The notes under the pieces were generated by a model. It was given only the letters and a program-made list of their open reading frames with translations, had not been told where the DNA came from and searched no databases. A program made the position numbers and the translations under genes. DNA of 64,000 bases from Aliidiomarina shirensis (GTDB taxonomy: Bacteria > Pseudomonadota > Gammaproteobacteria > Enterobacterales > Alteromonadaceae), in NCBI RefSeq assembly GCF_003987345.1, contig NZ_PIPP01000001.1, positions 62,001 to 126,000 of the forward strand. Reading direction: 5' to 3'. This document shows positions 32,199 to 43,500 of this stretch, piece by piece (within the stretch, counting starts at the first letter, position 1; each line of letters opens with the position of its first letter).

Positions 32199-33194
32199 GT
32201 GGCTTTTTCTCAACAACAAAAGCATGGAAGCACACCGAAGTTTCGCCGCAAGGTAAAACACCCGCAGAAAAAGTTTAAGCTTCGGCAATATATCGCTTCG
32301 CGCTCAATTGTTCGCCTAGCGATTGATTATATCGTAATTAATGCAGCCATAGCGATTTTGTTGGCAACAGCCCTTGTGCTCATTACGGGGGATAGTAGCC
32401 AAGCAATCAACTACATTTACTCTATTTATACGGAGTTGTTTGGTAAGGAACCGAATTGGAGCTTGCCGGATCGCTTTATGTATCAGAATATCCGAGCGTT
32501 TTTGGCTACTTTATCGTTGCTTTCGCCTTCGTTGTTTCTGGGTATCATTATCTACAAATTCTTCGTTTTGAAGCGCGATAACATTGTATTTCGAAGTATG
32601 TGCGATGTGGATGAAGAAAATGGTGAACGTTTTTTAAATATTCACTTTTATATTTCTTCTTCATTAAGCCTTTATAATTTGCAGTTCACTGCGTTTATCC
32701 GCACCTACGAAACATGCAGAGAAAATGCCTCGGGCAAGATTTATCCGATGAATACCTTTCCGCTAACGCTTAATGGTGATTCATTTTTCCCACTGCCTTA
32801 TAACTATGTGCCAGGCCGCTTTCGGATTAAAATCAAAGAGAATCCTACCATTGGATTACGCACCGATAATCCATCGATTGTCATCGGCGACGATCAAGTG
32901 ATTGAGGTTCATACCAGTGAACGTAAAATTCGGATTGATCGGAAACGCGGCGATTTCTGTGAGTTATATGTGGTAGCTGCGGGCGAGGTGCCTGATCTGC
33001 AAGCGCAATTTAGTGAATTAAAATGTTATCGCATTCCGGAAGACGTTTCGGCAAGCCCGCTACCGGAAATGGTAACGCGCTTTATACGTGATGAAGATCG
33101 TTTTGAGGTGGATAATTGGCCTGATTTTGAAGGCCAAAAATTAAATCGTTCACAACGCCGTAAGGCGAAGAAAGCCGGTAGCCTCGCTGAGTAA
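32199..33194 (+). CDS. Uncharacterised two-TM protein with beta-rich C-terminal domain
   Basis: The 331-residue protein has a basic N-terminus, TM1 at about 40-63 (AIDYIVINAAIAILLATALVLI), a 35-residue loop, TM2 at about 100-123 (FLATLSLLSPSLFLGIIIYKFFVL), and then a beta-rich soluble domain of about 150 residues, ending in a basic tail (RSQRRKAKKAG). The order TM-loop-TM plus Ig-like cytoplasmic domain recalls KirBac potassium channels, but the TVGYG filter is absent. Identity is not established. Its 3' end overlaps the convergent DUF1028 gene by 45 bases. Confidence 0.65.
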   Translation: MAFSQQQKHGSTPKFRRKVKHPQKKFKLRQYIASRSIVRLAIDYIVINAAIAILLATALVLITGDSSQAINYIYSIYTELFGKEPNWSLPDRFMYQNIRAFLATLSLLSPSLFLGIIIYKFFVLKRDNIVFRSMCDVDEENGERFLNIHFYISSSLSLYNLQFTAFIRTYETCRENASGKIYPMNTFPLTLNGDSFFPLPYNYVPGRFRIKIKENPTIGLRTDNPSIVIGDDQVIEVHTSERKIRIDRKRGDFCELYVVAAGEVPDLQAQFSELKCYRIPEDVSASPLPEMVTRFIRDEDRFEVDNWPDFEGQKLNRSQRRKAKKAGSLAE

Positions 33195-34025
33195 AAGCGA
33201 GCTTACCTGTAACTTTTTGGCATCAAAGTTCTTCGCTAGGTTATGTTTTTCCAGCAACGCAGCCACGGCCTCGGGTTGTTCTAGGGTTACTGGCGAATCA
33301 GGGCTGAGTTGCAGCAAGAGGTCATCAATTACGCGCAAATCAGCGGCAGTTAATTGTGCGAGTTCAAGCATTTGGAAATCGAATAACTGCGGGTTATACA
33401 ATTTAAATACGCTGTATAAATCACGCAGCTCTGCCAAGGGCCGGGCGGCAGCATCAACGCGTAAATCAACCACGGTGTCTGAGCCACCTAAGTAACCACC
33501 ATGTGGCCGCTTAATAATCATGGCAGCTGCAAGTTTGCCACGTTTATCACCGCCATGTTGCTGGCCTGCAAGCATGGCTTTAATCATTGCCGTGCCCATT
33601 TCTAAACCATCGTGGCGAGCTTTACTGTAGGCTGCAGCCACCGCTTCGGCAGTGCCAGCAATTAGCATATTGCCGAGGACAAAGAAATTATCACCGGTAA
33701 CACTTTCCATTTCTGGGGTGCAATTCGCGCCGGTATATAAGTGTGTTTCGCCGGCGCTATTCATAATGCCCACCTGACGCACCGCCGCCAGATCATCGGC
33801 AATTAAGAAATCATCGAGCGCTTGCTCGGGGCTGCGGCCATCGCGCAGCGATTCTAATGCCGAACCGGCTGCATCGGGGTTAGCAAAGCTTTGGCTTACC
33901 ACCAAACCAGCTCGCGCGTTGATCCATGGAACTAAAGCGCCCACCGCTAAGAAATTCGAAGCGGTAATAATACCAAGGCTTTCAGTGTCTGGATCTCGTA
34001 CTGCTAGTGTATAGGTGGCAATCAT
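33150..34025 (-). CDS. DUF1028 family protein
   Basis: The N-terminal 200 residues match DUF1028, an Ntn-hydrolase-like fold of unknown activity (TYTLAVRDPDTESLGIITAS, VVSQSFANPDAAGSAL, GNMLIAGTAEAVA). The C-terminal 90 residues form a helical extension. It is 3 bases downstream of tesB on the same strand, suggesting an operon tesB-DUF1028 with the pyrophosphatase next to them. Confidence 0.85.
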   Translation of the reverse strand: MIATYTLAVRDPDTESLGIITASNFLAVGALVPWINARAGLVVSQSFANPDAAGSALESLRDGRSPEQALDDFLIADDLAAVRQVGIMNSAGETHLYTGANCTPEMESVTGDNFFVLGNMLIAGTAEAVAAAYSKARHDGLEMGTAMIKAMLAGQQHGGDKRGKLAAAMIIKRPHGGYLGGSDTVVDLRVDAAARPLAELRDLYSVFKLYNPQLFDFQMLELAQLTAADLRVIDDLLLQLSPDSPVTLEQPEAVAALLEKHNLAKNFDAKKLQVSSLLLSEATGFLRLTAL

Positions 34026-34028
34026 TGC

Positions 34029-34889
34029 TTAGTCCCTTTCTCGAATCAAACCCTCTTGCATAGTTGATGCAACTAACACGCCATCACGGCTAAATATTTG
34101 CCCACGTACTAAACCACGTGCACCTTGCGCGCTTGGGCTATCAATAGCATACAACAACCAATCGTCCATGCGAAATGGGCGGTGAAACCACATAGCATGA
34201 TCAATGGTGGCCATTTGAATTTTCGGATCGGCAAAGGTTTTACCGTGCGGCTGCATTGATGTAGGGAGAAAATTAAAATCAGAAGCATACGCCAATAAAT
34301 ATTGGTGAATGCGCTGATCGTCGGGCAGGGTGCCGTTGGCTTTAATCCACACGTAGCGCACCGGATCACAGGCTTTCGGTTTAAACGGGTTATATTCCGT
34401 TACAAACCGCATCAAAATCGGTTTTTCGCTGGTGAATTTACTGCGAATTGCCTCAGGAATAAGCTCGGCGTGTTCGCGATAAATATCTAAATCAGAAGGT
34501 AGGCCTTCAGGGCCTGGAACTTCCGGCATGGCGCTTTGATGATCGGCACCTTTTTCCGGTATTTGATACGAAGCGGTTAAGTGAAAAATCGGTTTACCAA
34601 ACTGAATTGCTTTCACGCGACGTGTTGAGAAACTTCTGCCATCGCGGATATTTTCGACATCGTACACAATGGGCTTAGAAGCATCGCCAGGGCGTAGGAA
34701 ATAGCTATGAAATGAGTGCACAGCGCGCTCTTCTGGAACCGTTTCTTTTGCGGCTGAAAGCGCTTGCCCCATCACTTGGCCACCAAACACTGCGGCGAAA
34801 CCAAGATCTTGGCTTTGGCCACGGTAAATTCCTTGCTCAATAGGCTCAAGGTGCAATAAGTTTAATAAGTCGTCCAATACCTTACTCAT
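34029..34889 (-). CDS. tesB: Acyl-CoA thioesterase II
   Basis: TesB is a double-hotdog thioesterase hydrolysing medium and long-chain acyl-CoA. The 286-residue product equals E. coli TesB in length and shows [23 protein letters not shown] near the N-terminus, [12 protein letters not shown], and the catalytic-site region [22 protein letters not shown]. Confidence 0.95.
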   Translation of the reverse strand: MSKVLDDLLNLLHLEPIEQGIYRGQSQDLGFAAVFGGQVMGQALSAAKETVPEERAVHSFHSYFLRPGDASKPIVYDVENIRDGRSFSTRRVKAIQFGKPIFHLTASYQIPEKGADHQSAMPEVPGPEGLPSDLDIYREHAELIPEAIRSKFTSEKPILMRFVTEYNPFKPKACDPVRYVWIKANGTLPDDQRIHQYLLAYASDFNFLPTSMQPHGKTFADPKIQMATIDHAMWFHRPFRMDDWLLYAIDSPSAQGARGLVRGQIFSRDGVLVASTMQEGLIRERD

Positions 34890-34902
34890 TCATAATCCTT
34901 GT

Positions 34903-36207
34903 TTACTGCTCGTTATTTTGTTCTCTTAACAACATTGGTACTACCGCTGGGTTGCCATCGTTTTCTGCCGGCTCTAAATCTAAGATACGGGCAACAACGT
35001 TGTATAAATCTACCATTTTTACCGGGCCTACTTCACTTTTCTGTTTGAAGCTTGGGCCATGGGCAATGAAAATGCCTTGCATATCTGGGTGCTCATTATC
35101 GTAACCATGGCTGCCACGCGGGCGATAAAAATCGGCATCACTTTGCATATTCTCAAGCGCAAATTCACGAGCGAAGATCCAACCCGGATCGGCCAACACG
35201 AGAACATCAGCGATGCGTTTATTATTGGTGAAGTGGAAGCGCGCGGGCATGGTTTCTTTGGTAAACACCTGCGCATGGGGAAGGTTTGCTTCGAGTTCCG
35301 CAACAATGTTCTCGATTTCACCTTCTTTGGCAAAGATATGAGCGAGCTCGCGGGAGTACAGCGCACGCTCGGCACGTTCAGAGCTATAGGCTTGGTCGAT
35401 AATCATGTGCTTGGTTTGATCAACCCGCGCCATACCATGGTCGGCGGTAATCATGATATCAACACTATTTAGCCAACCGCGCTGTTCAAGTTGTGCCATC
35501 AAATGACCAATTTCATTATCGATACTACGTAATGCTTCGCCTACTTGGCGTGAGCCTGGGCCATAGCCATGGCCAGCGGAATCCACATCACTAAAGTATA
35601 ACGTAATCATTTGTGGGCGTTCTGCCTGGGGTTTCTCTAACCATTCGATAACGGTATCAACGCGCTTACGGTTACTCACTTCGCCATCATAAGGGAACCA
35701 GTAGGTAGCTTGAGTATCGTTAATCGGTGCTTCTGAACCTGGGAAAAAGAAGGTGCCAGCAACCATGCCTTGTTGTTCTGCAGTAACCCAAATCGGTTCG
35801 CCGCCCCACCAGCGCGGGTTAGATACCTCATGTTTTAAGCTCATGCGAAACACTGCATCAAACTCTGGATCATAAATGCTGTTTTCCACAATGCCGTGCT
35901 TTTCTGGATGCAAGCCGGTTACCAATGAATAGTGGTTCGGAAAGGTTTTGCTTGGAAAAACAGGTTGCAGGTGTTCAGCGCGCAAACCATCGTTGGCAAG
36001 GCGGTTTAAATTCGGCGCGTAATAGCGATCGAGATAATCGTGGCGTGCGCCATCGATCGAAATCAGAATAACCGTTGGCTCTAGTTCATGCCATGGCTGA
36101 TTCTCTGCGTTCTCTTGCGCCGTAGCGGTTTGTGAGAATAGCGCAACTGAAACCCACAACGCACTGACAACGGCTATGAAACCGGTTTTTATCTGCGCCT
36201 TTTTCAT
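34903..36207 (-). CDS. Exported nucleotide pyrophosphatase/phosphodiesterase (NPP family)
   Basis: An alkaline-phosphatase-superfamily enzyme. Metal and catalytic residues are visible: ISIDGARHDYL, nucleophile Thr in FPSKTFPNHYSLVTG, YFSDVDSAGHGYGPGS and ITADHGMARV. Members hydrolyse nucleotide or phosphodiester bonds in the periplasm. The start at 36207 gives MKKAQIKTGFIAVVSALWVS with cleavage near TATAQ; the frame reaches back to 36366 but the upstream part lacks support. Product about 434 residues. Confidence 0.87.
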   Translation of the reverse strand: MKKAQIKTGFIAVVSALWVSVALFSQTATAQENAENQPWHELEPTVILISIDGARHDYLDRYYAPNLNRLANDGLRAEHLQPVFPSKTFPNHYSLVTGLHPEKHGIVENSIYDPEFDAVFRMSLKHEVSNPRWWGGEPIWVTAEQQGMVAGTFFFPGSEAPINDTQATYWFPYDGEVSNRKRVDTVIEWLEKPQAERPQMITLYFSDVDSAGHGYGPGSRQVGEALRSIDNEIGHLMAQLEQRGWLNSVDIMITADHGMARVDQTKHMIIDQAYSSERAERALYSRELAHIFAKEGEIENIVAELEANLPHAQVFTKETMPARFHFTNNKRIADVLVLADPGWIFAREFALENMQSDADFYRPRGSHGYDNEHPDMQGIFIAHGPSFKQKSEVGPVKMVDLYNVVARILDLEPAENDGNPAVVPMLLREQNNEQ

Positions 36208-36498
36208 CAGCGCTGAATTTTCGTTCGTTTTCGTGCTTGTGTGCTTTGTAAATAAGTGTGCAAATGCCATGAATACCACCGTTGCTGAAACGTTATTAGG
36301 TTTGCTGCTGCCAAATAATTCAAGCTCATGAGTATACTGATATTCAGTGACAATTGCATGAATCAAAGCTTCCCGAATGTTTACCTCGGTATTGATTGTA
36401 TTGCGTTATTAAAGGTGTATATAGTGGTTATAGCTTGAATTTTTCGAAATAAAGCCCAAGCTTATAAGATAAGTAATATCACCAAGAAGGAATGCATT

Positions 36499-39216
36499 AT
36501 GGCAGGGCAAGATAGTTTGAACACCCTTAGCTCGTTACAGGTAGGGGATAAAACGTTTCATTACTACAGTTTACCGAAGGCCGCTGAAGCATTAGGCGAT
36601 ATCGATAAATTGCCGGTTTCTCTGAAAGTTTTACTTGAAAACTTGTTGCGTAATGAAGATGGCACCACCGTGAAGCCCGATGATTTTAAGGCGATGGTGG
36701 CGTGGCTTGAGCGACGCAGCTCGGATAAAGAAATTGAATATCGGCCAGCACGAGTTCTGATGCAAGATTTCACCGGTGTGCCTGCGGTAGTGGATTTAGC
36801 CGCTATGCGTGATGCGGTTGCGAAAGCTGGGTTGCCAGCGGATAGAATAAACCCGTTATCAGCGGTTGATTTAGTTATTGACCACTCGGTTATGGTGGAT
36901 AAATTTGCCACGCCGGAAGCGTTCGAAGAGAACGTGAAGATTGAAATGGAGCGCAATAAAGAGCGCTATGAATTTTTACGTTGGGGGCAGAAGGCCTTCA
37001 ATAATTTCCGTGTAGTGCCGCCGGGCACCGGTATTTGCCATCAGGTAAATTTAGAATATTTGGCCAAGGTTGTTTGGTCGAGTGAAGAAGATGGAAAAAC
37101 CTTCGCGTATCCCGATACCCTAGTGGGTACCGATTCGCACACTACCATGATTAACGGCCTTGGCGTGTTGGGTTGGGGTGTAGGTGGTATCGAGGCCGAA
37201 GCTGCTATGTTAGGCCAACCGATTTCGATGCTGATTCCTGAAGTTATTGGTTTCCGCCTTGATGGTGCTTTACCAGAAGGCGTTACGGCTACCGATTTGG
37301 TGCTTACCGTTACCCAGATGCTACGGAAAAAAGGTGTTGTGGGTAAGTTCGTTGAGTTTTATGGCCCTGGTTTGGCGAGTTTACCGCTTGCAGATCGTGC
37401 AACGATCGCCAACATGTCGCCTGAATACGGTGCTACCTGTGGCTTCTTCCCGGTGGATGAAGAAACATTAACCTATCTCGAATTATCAGGGCGCGATCAA
37501 GAAACCATTGATCTGGTGGAGGCGTACTCAAAAGCGCAAGGTATGTGGCGCGATGATAAGAATGAGCCGGTATTCACCGATACACTTTCGCTCGACATGA
37601 ACACAGTTGAACCTTCGTTAGCGGGCCCTACACGGCCACAAGATAAAGTTTCACTTAGCCAATTAGGTGAGAGTTTCAACCTATTATTGGAATCAATAAA
37701 GGTAGCTGAAGATCCGGAAATGGGCGGTAAGGAATCATTAAGCCGTGCCGATCTGAGTACCGATACAACGGTTCCTATTGAAGGTACAGAGCACAAACTT
37801 AGCCATGGTGATGTTGTTATCGCTGCGATAACGTCGTGTACCAATACCTCGAACCCCAGCGTGATGATGGCGGCGGGCTTAGTGGCGAAAAAAGCTATTG
37901 AGAAAGGATTGCAACGTAAGCCGTGGGTTAAATCATCGTTAGCGCCGGGCTCTAAAGTGGTTACCGATTACTTGGAAGCCGCAGGGCTGGATACCTATCT
38001 GGATAAGCTTGGCTTTGATCTCGTGGGTTACGGCTGTACTACGTGTATCGGTAACTCAGGGCCATTACCAGATGATGTTGCTACCGCAATTGATAAAGGT
38101 GATTTAGTTGTATCGTCGGTGCTTTCAGGGAACCGGAACTTTGAGGGCCGTATTCATCCGCAAGTGAAAGCAAACTGGTTAGCTTCACCACCCTTAGTGG
38201 TTGCTTTTGCGTTGGCAGGCAGCACGCGAATGGATCTAAATAAAGATCCATTGGGTAATGATAGTGATGGTAACCCGGTTTATTTGAAAGATATTTGGCC
38301 AAGCACGGCAGAAATTAAAACCGAAGTTGCCAAAGTAGTAAGTGATATGTTCCGGAAGCAATATGCGGAAGTATTCGATGGCGATGAGCATTGGCAGGCA
38401 TTAGAAATTCCCGATAGCTTAACCTATGAGTGGAAAGATGAATCTACCTATGTAGCAAATCCCCCGTTCTTTGAAGGTATTGATAAGCCAGCTGCCGAAC
38501 CAAAAGATATCGATTCGGCCCGCGTATTGGCTCTGTTTGGCGATACCATTACTACCGACCATATCTCACCGGCGGGTGCCATTAAACCAGATTCACCGGC
38601 AGGTGCCTATTTGCAGGAGCAGGGCGTAGCGATTGAGGATTTCAACTCTTATGGCTCGCGCCGCGGTAACCATGAAGTCATGATGCGCGGCACATTTGCC
38701 AACATTCGTATCAAGAACCTTATGGTGAAGGGCTCTGAAGGTGGCGTTACGCGCCACATGCCTTCAGGTGAGGAAATGTCGATTTACGATGCAGCAATGC
38801 GTTACCAAGAAGAGAAAACGCCGCTTGTTGTTCTTGCCGGTAAAGAGTATGGCACAGGCTCTAGCCGTGATTGGGCGGCGAAAGGTACGCGATTGCTGGG
38901 GGTTTCGGCGGTAATCGCTGAAAGCTATGAGCGTATTCACCGTTCTAACCTGGTAGGGATGGGCGTATTGCCGCTGCAATTTAAAGATGGTGATAGTGCA
39001 CAGAACTTGGGCTTAGATGGCAGTGAAACCATATCGCTAAGTGGTTTAAATAAAGATATTAAACCGGGGCAAGAAATTCAGGCCGTAGCGAAGAAAGATA
39101 ATGGTGATGAGGTGAAATTTAGCCTCACTTGCCGTATCGACACCTTAAATGAGGTTCATTACTTCTTAAGTGGTGGCATTCTACATTATGTTTTACGGCA
39201 GCTTGTGGCTGAGTAA
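36499..39216 (+). CDS. acnA: Aconitate hydratase A
   Basis: AcnA isomerises citrate and isocitrate in the TCA cycle with a [4Fe-4S] cluster. The 905-residue length is typical. Cluster Cys residues are in [14 protein letters not shown] and [14 protein letters not shown]; the swivelling domain has [15 protein letters not shown]. The N-terminus ([19 protein letters not shown]) marks the AcnA/IRP-like rather than AcnB class. Ribosome site AAGGAA. Single-gene unit ended by a strong terminator. Confidence 0.97.
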   Translation: MAGQDSLNTLSSLQVGDKTFHYYSLPKAAEALGDIDKLPVSLKVLLENLLRNEDGTTVKPDDFKAMVAWLERRSSDKEIEYRPARVLMQDFTGVPAVVDLAAMRDAVAKAGLPADRINPLSAVDLVIDHSVMVDKFATPEAFEENVKIEMERNKERYEFLRWGQKAFNNFRVVPPGTGICHQVNLEYLAKVVWSSEEDGKTFAYPDTLVGTDSHTTMINGLGVLGWGVGGIEAEAAMLGQPISMLIPEVIGFRLDGALPEGVTATDLVLTVTQMLRKKGVVGKFVEFYGPGLASLPLADRATIANMSPEYGATCGFFPVDEETLTYLELSGRDQETIDLVEAYSKAQGMWRDDKNEPVFTDTLSLDMNTVEPSLAGPTRPQDKVSLSQLGESFNLLLESIKVAEDPEMGGKESLSRADLSTDTTVPIEGTEHKLSHGDVVIAAITSCTNTSNPSVMMAAGLVAKKAIEKGLQRKPWVKSSLAPGSKVVTDYLEAAGLDTYLDKLGFDLVGYGCTTCIGNSGPLPDDVATAIDKGDLVVSSVLSGNRNFEGRIHPQVKANWLASPPLVVAFALAGSTRMDLNKDPLGNDSDGNPVYLKDIWPSTAEIKTEVAKVVSDMFRKQYAEVFDGDEHWQALEIPDSLTYEWKDESTYVANPPFFEGIDKPAAEPKDIDSARVLALFGDTITTDHISPAGAIKPDSPAGAYLQEQGVAIEDFNSYGSRRGNHEVMMRGTFANIRIKNLMVKGSEGGVTRHMPSGEEMSIYDAAMRYQEEKTPLVVLAGKEYGTGSSRDWAAKGTRLLGVSAVIAESYERIHRSNLVGMGVLPLQFKDGDSAQNLGLDGSETISLSGLNKDIKPGQEIQAVAKKDNGDEVKFSLTCRIDTLNEVHYFLSGGILHYVLRQLVAE

Positions 39217-39247
39217 TACGTATATTTAATATACATCTTAGAAAAGA

Positions 39248-39277
39248 GCTCAGTGTGTTTAAACACTGAGCTTTTTT
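39248..39277. terminator. acnA terminator
   Basis: The stem GCTCAGTGT/ACACTGAGC with a 6-base loop is followed by six T. The A-rich left flank would allow some function for the convergent csiV transcript. Confidence 0.9.
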
Positions 39278-39311
39278 ATTGCTGGAAATTGAGATGGCGT
39301 TCTTGTTTCAG

Positions 39312-40508
39312 TTACCGTCGAGCTGAAAGATCGGTGCGGCGGATTTCGATCACCATGCCAAAATTCGGGTGATCAAAATAATGGGTTTCGTGCGAAATAA
39401 CCCGGCGTAGCTGCTTCAAAGGATATGCTCGCAGGAACTCGAGGCTGTTATCACTTTCACTAATAAAATCCTGAATTTGTTCTTCCGGCGAACGCACGGC
39501 AGGGTTCAATAAGGTTACTTCGCGTAAGCTAAAATCAGTATTAATATGCAAGTAGTTGCCGATTAAGTAGATATCGAGCAGCCCATCAAATTCCCAAACA
39601 TCTTCTGGTGTTCCGGCCGGTTGTTGAATGGGCCGTATGGGTAAATCATCTTCAGCATTGCGATAATCTACAAATTCGAACGCGTTGTTATCAATTGCGT
39701 TAAATACGAAATCGATGCTGGCAAAAATATCCTCTTCGCCTTCTTCTTGTGCAGTGCGCGCTAACTGCAGCGTTTGCATGAGTTGATCGCGAGCCGATGA
39801 TGCAATTGGAAAGCCGGCGTAATCAAATTCGTCGCTGTAGTTTTTGCCAGCAAATAAGCGTATTTTCCGCCCTACATGTTGGTTAAAAACCGGTTGCCGC
39901 CACGCTGTATGTAAAAGAACTTCAGTGTCTTGGCGTCGTTCAAATGTTCTTCGTAGTTGTTGAAAACGGAAATTGTCGATGTGAACGGTGAACGGCACCT
40001 CAGCTTTTAATAGTTCTTCGCGCGTACCTTTTTTACGGCCACTAATCATGACAGGCATAGCGTGAGGTACGCTTGAATAGATCTCTTGCTGGCCCTGATA
40101 CCAACTTGCTACCAGAGGTAAGTGTGGTAAGCGGCGGCAGAAAAACGAATTCGTTGAGTAATCGCTATATTCATCAAGCAACATACTTGGCGTGAGCATA
40201 CTTTGGCGCAGGCTGGGCACCCAGCTTTTTGCACCAGAGCAGGTTGGTAGCGCGTTCAGATAGCCACGCAGATCAAGGCGGATTCGTTCATTTAACAAAT
40301 CGCGGCTTGCTGCTGCATTAAATGGAATCACTTGCCGAGGGAATTGTTCCGGATCTGTTTCATCGACATCCGTGTAGCGAAAAACCAGTACTTCCACTTC
40401 AAACCAACGGTAACCGCGATCGGTAATTTCTTCAGCAAATGCTTGGCTACTTAAGCTCAAGAACATAGCTGCAATACTGAAAAAACCGCAGCGGGTTGAA
40501 AATTTCAT
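39312..40508 (-). CDS. csiV: CsiV-family envelope protein
   Basis: A 398-residue exported protein with signal peptide (cleaved near QAFAEE) and the conserved start of the mature form YRWFEVEVLVFRYTD. CsiV was described in Shewanella/Vibrio as a peptidoglycan-binding protein; its role in the Alteromonadales is unsettled. It is 19 bases downstream of mfd on the same strand, the standard arrangement in this order. Confidence 0.82.
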   Translation of the reverse strand: MKFSTRCGFFSIAAMFLSLSSQAFAEEITDRGYRWFEVEVLVFRYTDVDETDPEQFPRQVIPFNAAASRDLLNERIRLDLRGYLNALPTCSGAKSWVPSLRQSMLTPSMLLDEYSDYSTNSFFCRRLPHLPLVASWYQGQQEIYSSVPHAMPVMISGRKKGTREELLKAEVPFTVHIDNFRFQQLRRTFERRQDTEVLLHTAWRQPVFNQHVGRKIRLFAGKNYSDEFDYAGFPIASSARDQLMQTLQLARTAQEEGEEDIFASIDFVFNAIDNNAFEFVDYRNAEDDLPIRPIQQPAGTPEDVWEFDGLLDIYLIGNYLHINTDFSLREVTLLNPAVRSPEEQIQDFISESDNSLEFLRAYPLKQLRRVISHETHYFDHPNFGMVIEIRRTDLSARR

Positions 40509-40527
40509 ATATGCACTTCTCCAAAAC

Positions 40528-43500
40528 TTAGCGGTTAGCTAATGTCATTAAAATCGACTGTACCAGTTTTATGCGCTCCTGGGTATCGGCAACCCCTTCA
40601 CGAATTTTCAAACGCTGCGAGCCTTCCATGCCGAACCGTTCTGGATTACTTTGTAGCATACCGATTATCGTTTCTGGCTGAACGGGCGTGCGATCAGCAA
40701 AATCTATATGGCCACCAAGCGGGCCTACCTCAATTTTACGAACCCCAAGCGGATCCGCCATTAAGCGTATTTGGCTAATCCGGAATAAATTCTTCGCAGC
40801 ATCTGGCAGCAAACCAAAGCGATCGATAAGTTCAATTTGCAATTCATCCAGCTCGCGCTCGGAATCGGCACCGGCGATGCGTTTGTACATTGATAATCGC
40901 GTATTCACATCACCAATATAATCATTGGGAAGCAATGCAGGAATGCGTAAATCAACTTCTGTACGATGTTTGAGGAGTTGATCAAGTGAAGGTTCCTTGC
41001 CTTCACGCAACGCTTGTACGGCCTCATCGAGCATATCCATATATAGGCTAAAACCGATACTCTCAATTTGCCCGCTCTGATCATCACCTAAAAGCTCACC
41101 GGCACCACGAATTTCTAAATCGTGGGTGGCTAACACAAAGCCTGCGCCAAGATCTTCTAATTGGCTAATGGCTTCAAGCCGCTTTACGGCATCTTTAGTC
41201 ATCCGCCGAGGATGTGGTGTAAGGAGATAAGCATAAGCTTGATGGTGCGAACGGCCAACACGCCCACGCAATTGGTGTAACTGCGCTAAGCCAAGATTAT
41301 CAGCACGATCCATAATAATGGTGTTGGCGCTGGGAACATCGATACCGGTTTCGATAATAGTAGTACACACCAGCACGTTAAAACGCTGGTGGTAGAAATC
41401 AGACATTATCGCTTCGAGTTCGCGTTCGCCCATTTGCCCATGCGCGGTTTGAATACGCGCTTCGGGCACGAGCTCACGGAGATGCTCGGCTGTGCGTTCA
41501 ATGGTTTCCACATTATTGTGCAGGAAATACACTTGGCCACCGCGTAGTATTTCCCGCAGCAAGGCTTCGCGAACTGTGGCTTTATCGTATTCCCGCACGA
41601 AGGTTTTCACTGCTAAACGCCGTGCTGGCGGTGTGGCAATAATGGAAAGATCACGAATGTTGTTCATGGCCATATTCAATGTGCGCGGGATAGGCGTAGC
41701 CGTTAGCGTAAGAATATCCACATCTGAACGCAGGCGCTTAATTTGCTCTTTTTGCCGCACACCAAAGCGGTGTTCTTCATCCACTACAAGCAAGCCTAAA
41801 TCTTTGAATTTGATATCAGGCTGGAGCAATTTGTGCGTGCCGATAACGATATCGACTTTCCCAGAGGCTAAATTGGCCAGTGCTTCCGTAGTTTGTTTGC
41901 CGGTGCGAAAACGCGAGAGCAATTCAATGCTTACCGGCCACTCGGCGAAACGATCGCGAAAGTTATCAAAGTGCTGCTGCGCAAGCAGGGTGGTGGGCAC
42001 CAGCACGGCTACCTGTTTGCCATCATTTACCGCAGTAAAAGCTGCACGCATGGCCACTTCGGTTTTACCAAAGCCAACATCACCACATACGAGGCGATCC
42101 ATGGCTCTTGGCTTACGCATATCATCGAGCACGGCGCTAATGGCTTCGAGTTGATCGTCGGTTTCATTAAATGGGAACCCGGCGGCAAAGCGTTCATGAT
42201 CTTCTTCGCTAATGCTAAAGGCATAACCCGGTTTAGCTTCGCGCTGAGCATATACTTCGAGTAATTCGGCGGCTACATCACGAACTTTCTCAGCTGCGCG
42301 TTTGCGCGCTTTCTCCCAGCTATCGTTGCCGAGCTTACTCAGTTTTACTTTCTCTTGATCGCCACCGCTGTAGCGGCTAATTAAATGCAGCGAAGAAACC
42401 GGTACGAAAAGCTTGGTGTTGTTATCGTATTCAAGGGTTAGAAACTCGGTTTCAATACCACCGGCATCAAGATTGGTGAGGCCTTCATAGCGGCCAATAC
42501 CATGGTCGATATGCACTACATGTTGGCCAATAGAGAGTTCTGCAAGGTTCTTGATCAGTGCATCGGCTTGTTGTGCACTGCGTTTATCCTGGCGCTTACG
42601 CTGTGGCGGGCGGTGGCCGAGTAGTTCTGTTTCCGTAATTAACCAAAGGCTTATATTTTGGCTGATTTCGGCAAAGAATGAGTGTTCGAGTGGGCTAATC
42701 ATAATGCCCAAGTTGTGTTCGCTTTCGATAAACTCAGAGAAGGATTCCACCTCGGTTGGGTGGATATTCCCTTTGCCAAGCAGTTGTAACATGCTTTCGC
42801 GGCGGCCTGCCGATTCTACGCAGAAAAGAACCCGTTCACCTTTCGTGGTGGCTTTTTTGAGGTGTGCCTGCACTTTCGCCAATGGTTCTTTTTGCTTGCC
42901 ATCAATAACAATATCGCTTACCGGACGGGTTTTAAAATCGATCGGGCCAGGTGAACGCTGGCCTTCGATCACCCCTAGGCGAATGCGTGGATATTGTTTA
43001 AAGGCTTGGAATATTTGTTCTTCCGCCATAAATAACTGCATGGGTGGCAAAATTGGTTTTTGCTTATCCCAACGGCGATCTTCGAAACGAAACGTTAAAT
43101 CGTGCCAAAGTTTACGCAATTGCCCCTGCAAATCACCGTGAGTAAGTAACAAGGTGTCGCTGGGCAAGTAATCAAATAACGTGGATGTTTCGCTAAAAAA
43201 CAGCGGTGCATAGTATTCAATGCCCGCAGGCATAATGCCTTGCGATACTTGCTGATACACGGAATCTTTTGCGGTTAGCGCTTCAAATTGTTCACGAAAC
43301 TGGCGGCGAAACAGCTCAATACCATCGGGGGTGGTAGGAAACTCGCGTGCCGGAAGCAATGCTATTTCATTAATGGGCGCATCGGAGCGCTGGCTATCTA
43401 CATCAAACTGCCGAATGCTATCGATATCATCATCGAAGTAATCGATACGGTAAGGTGCTTCGGTGCCCATTGGGAACAAATCAACAATCGAGCCACGAAC

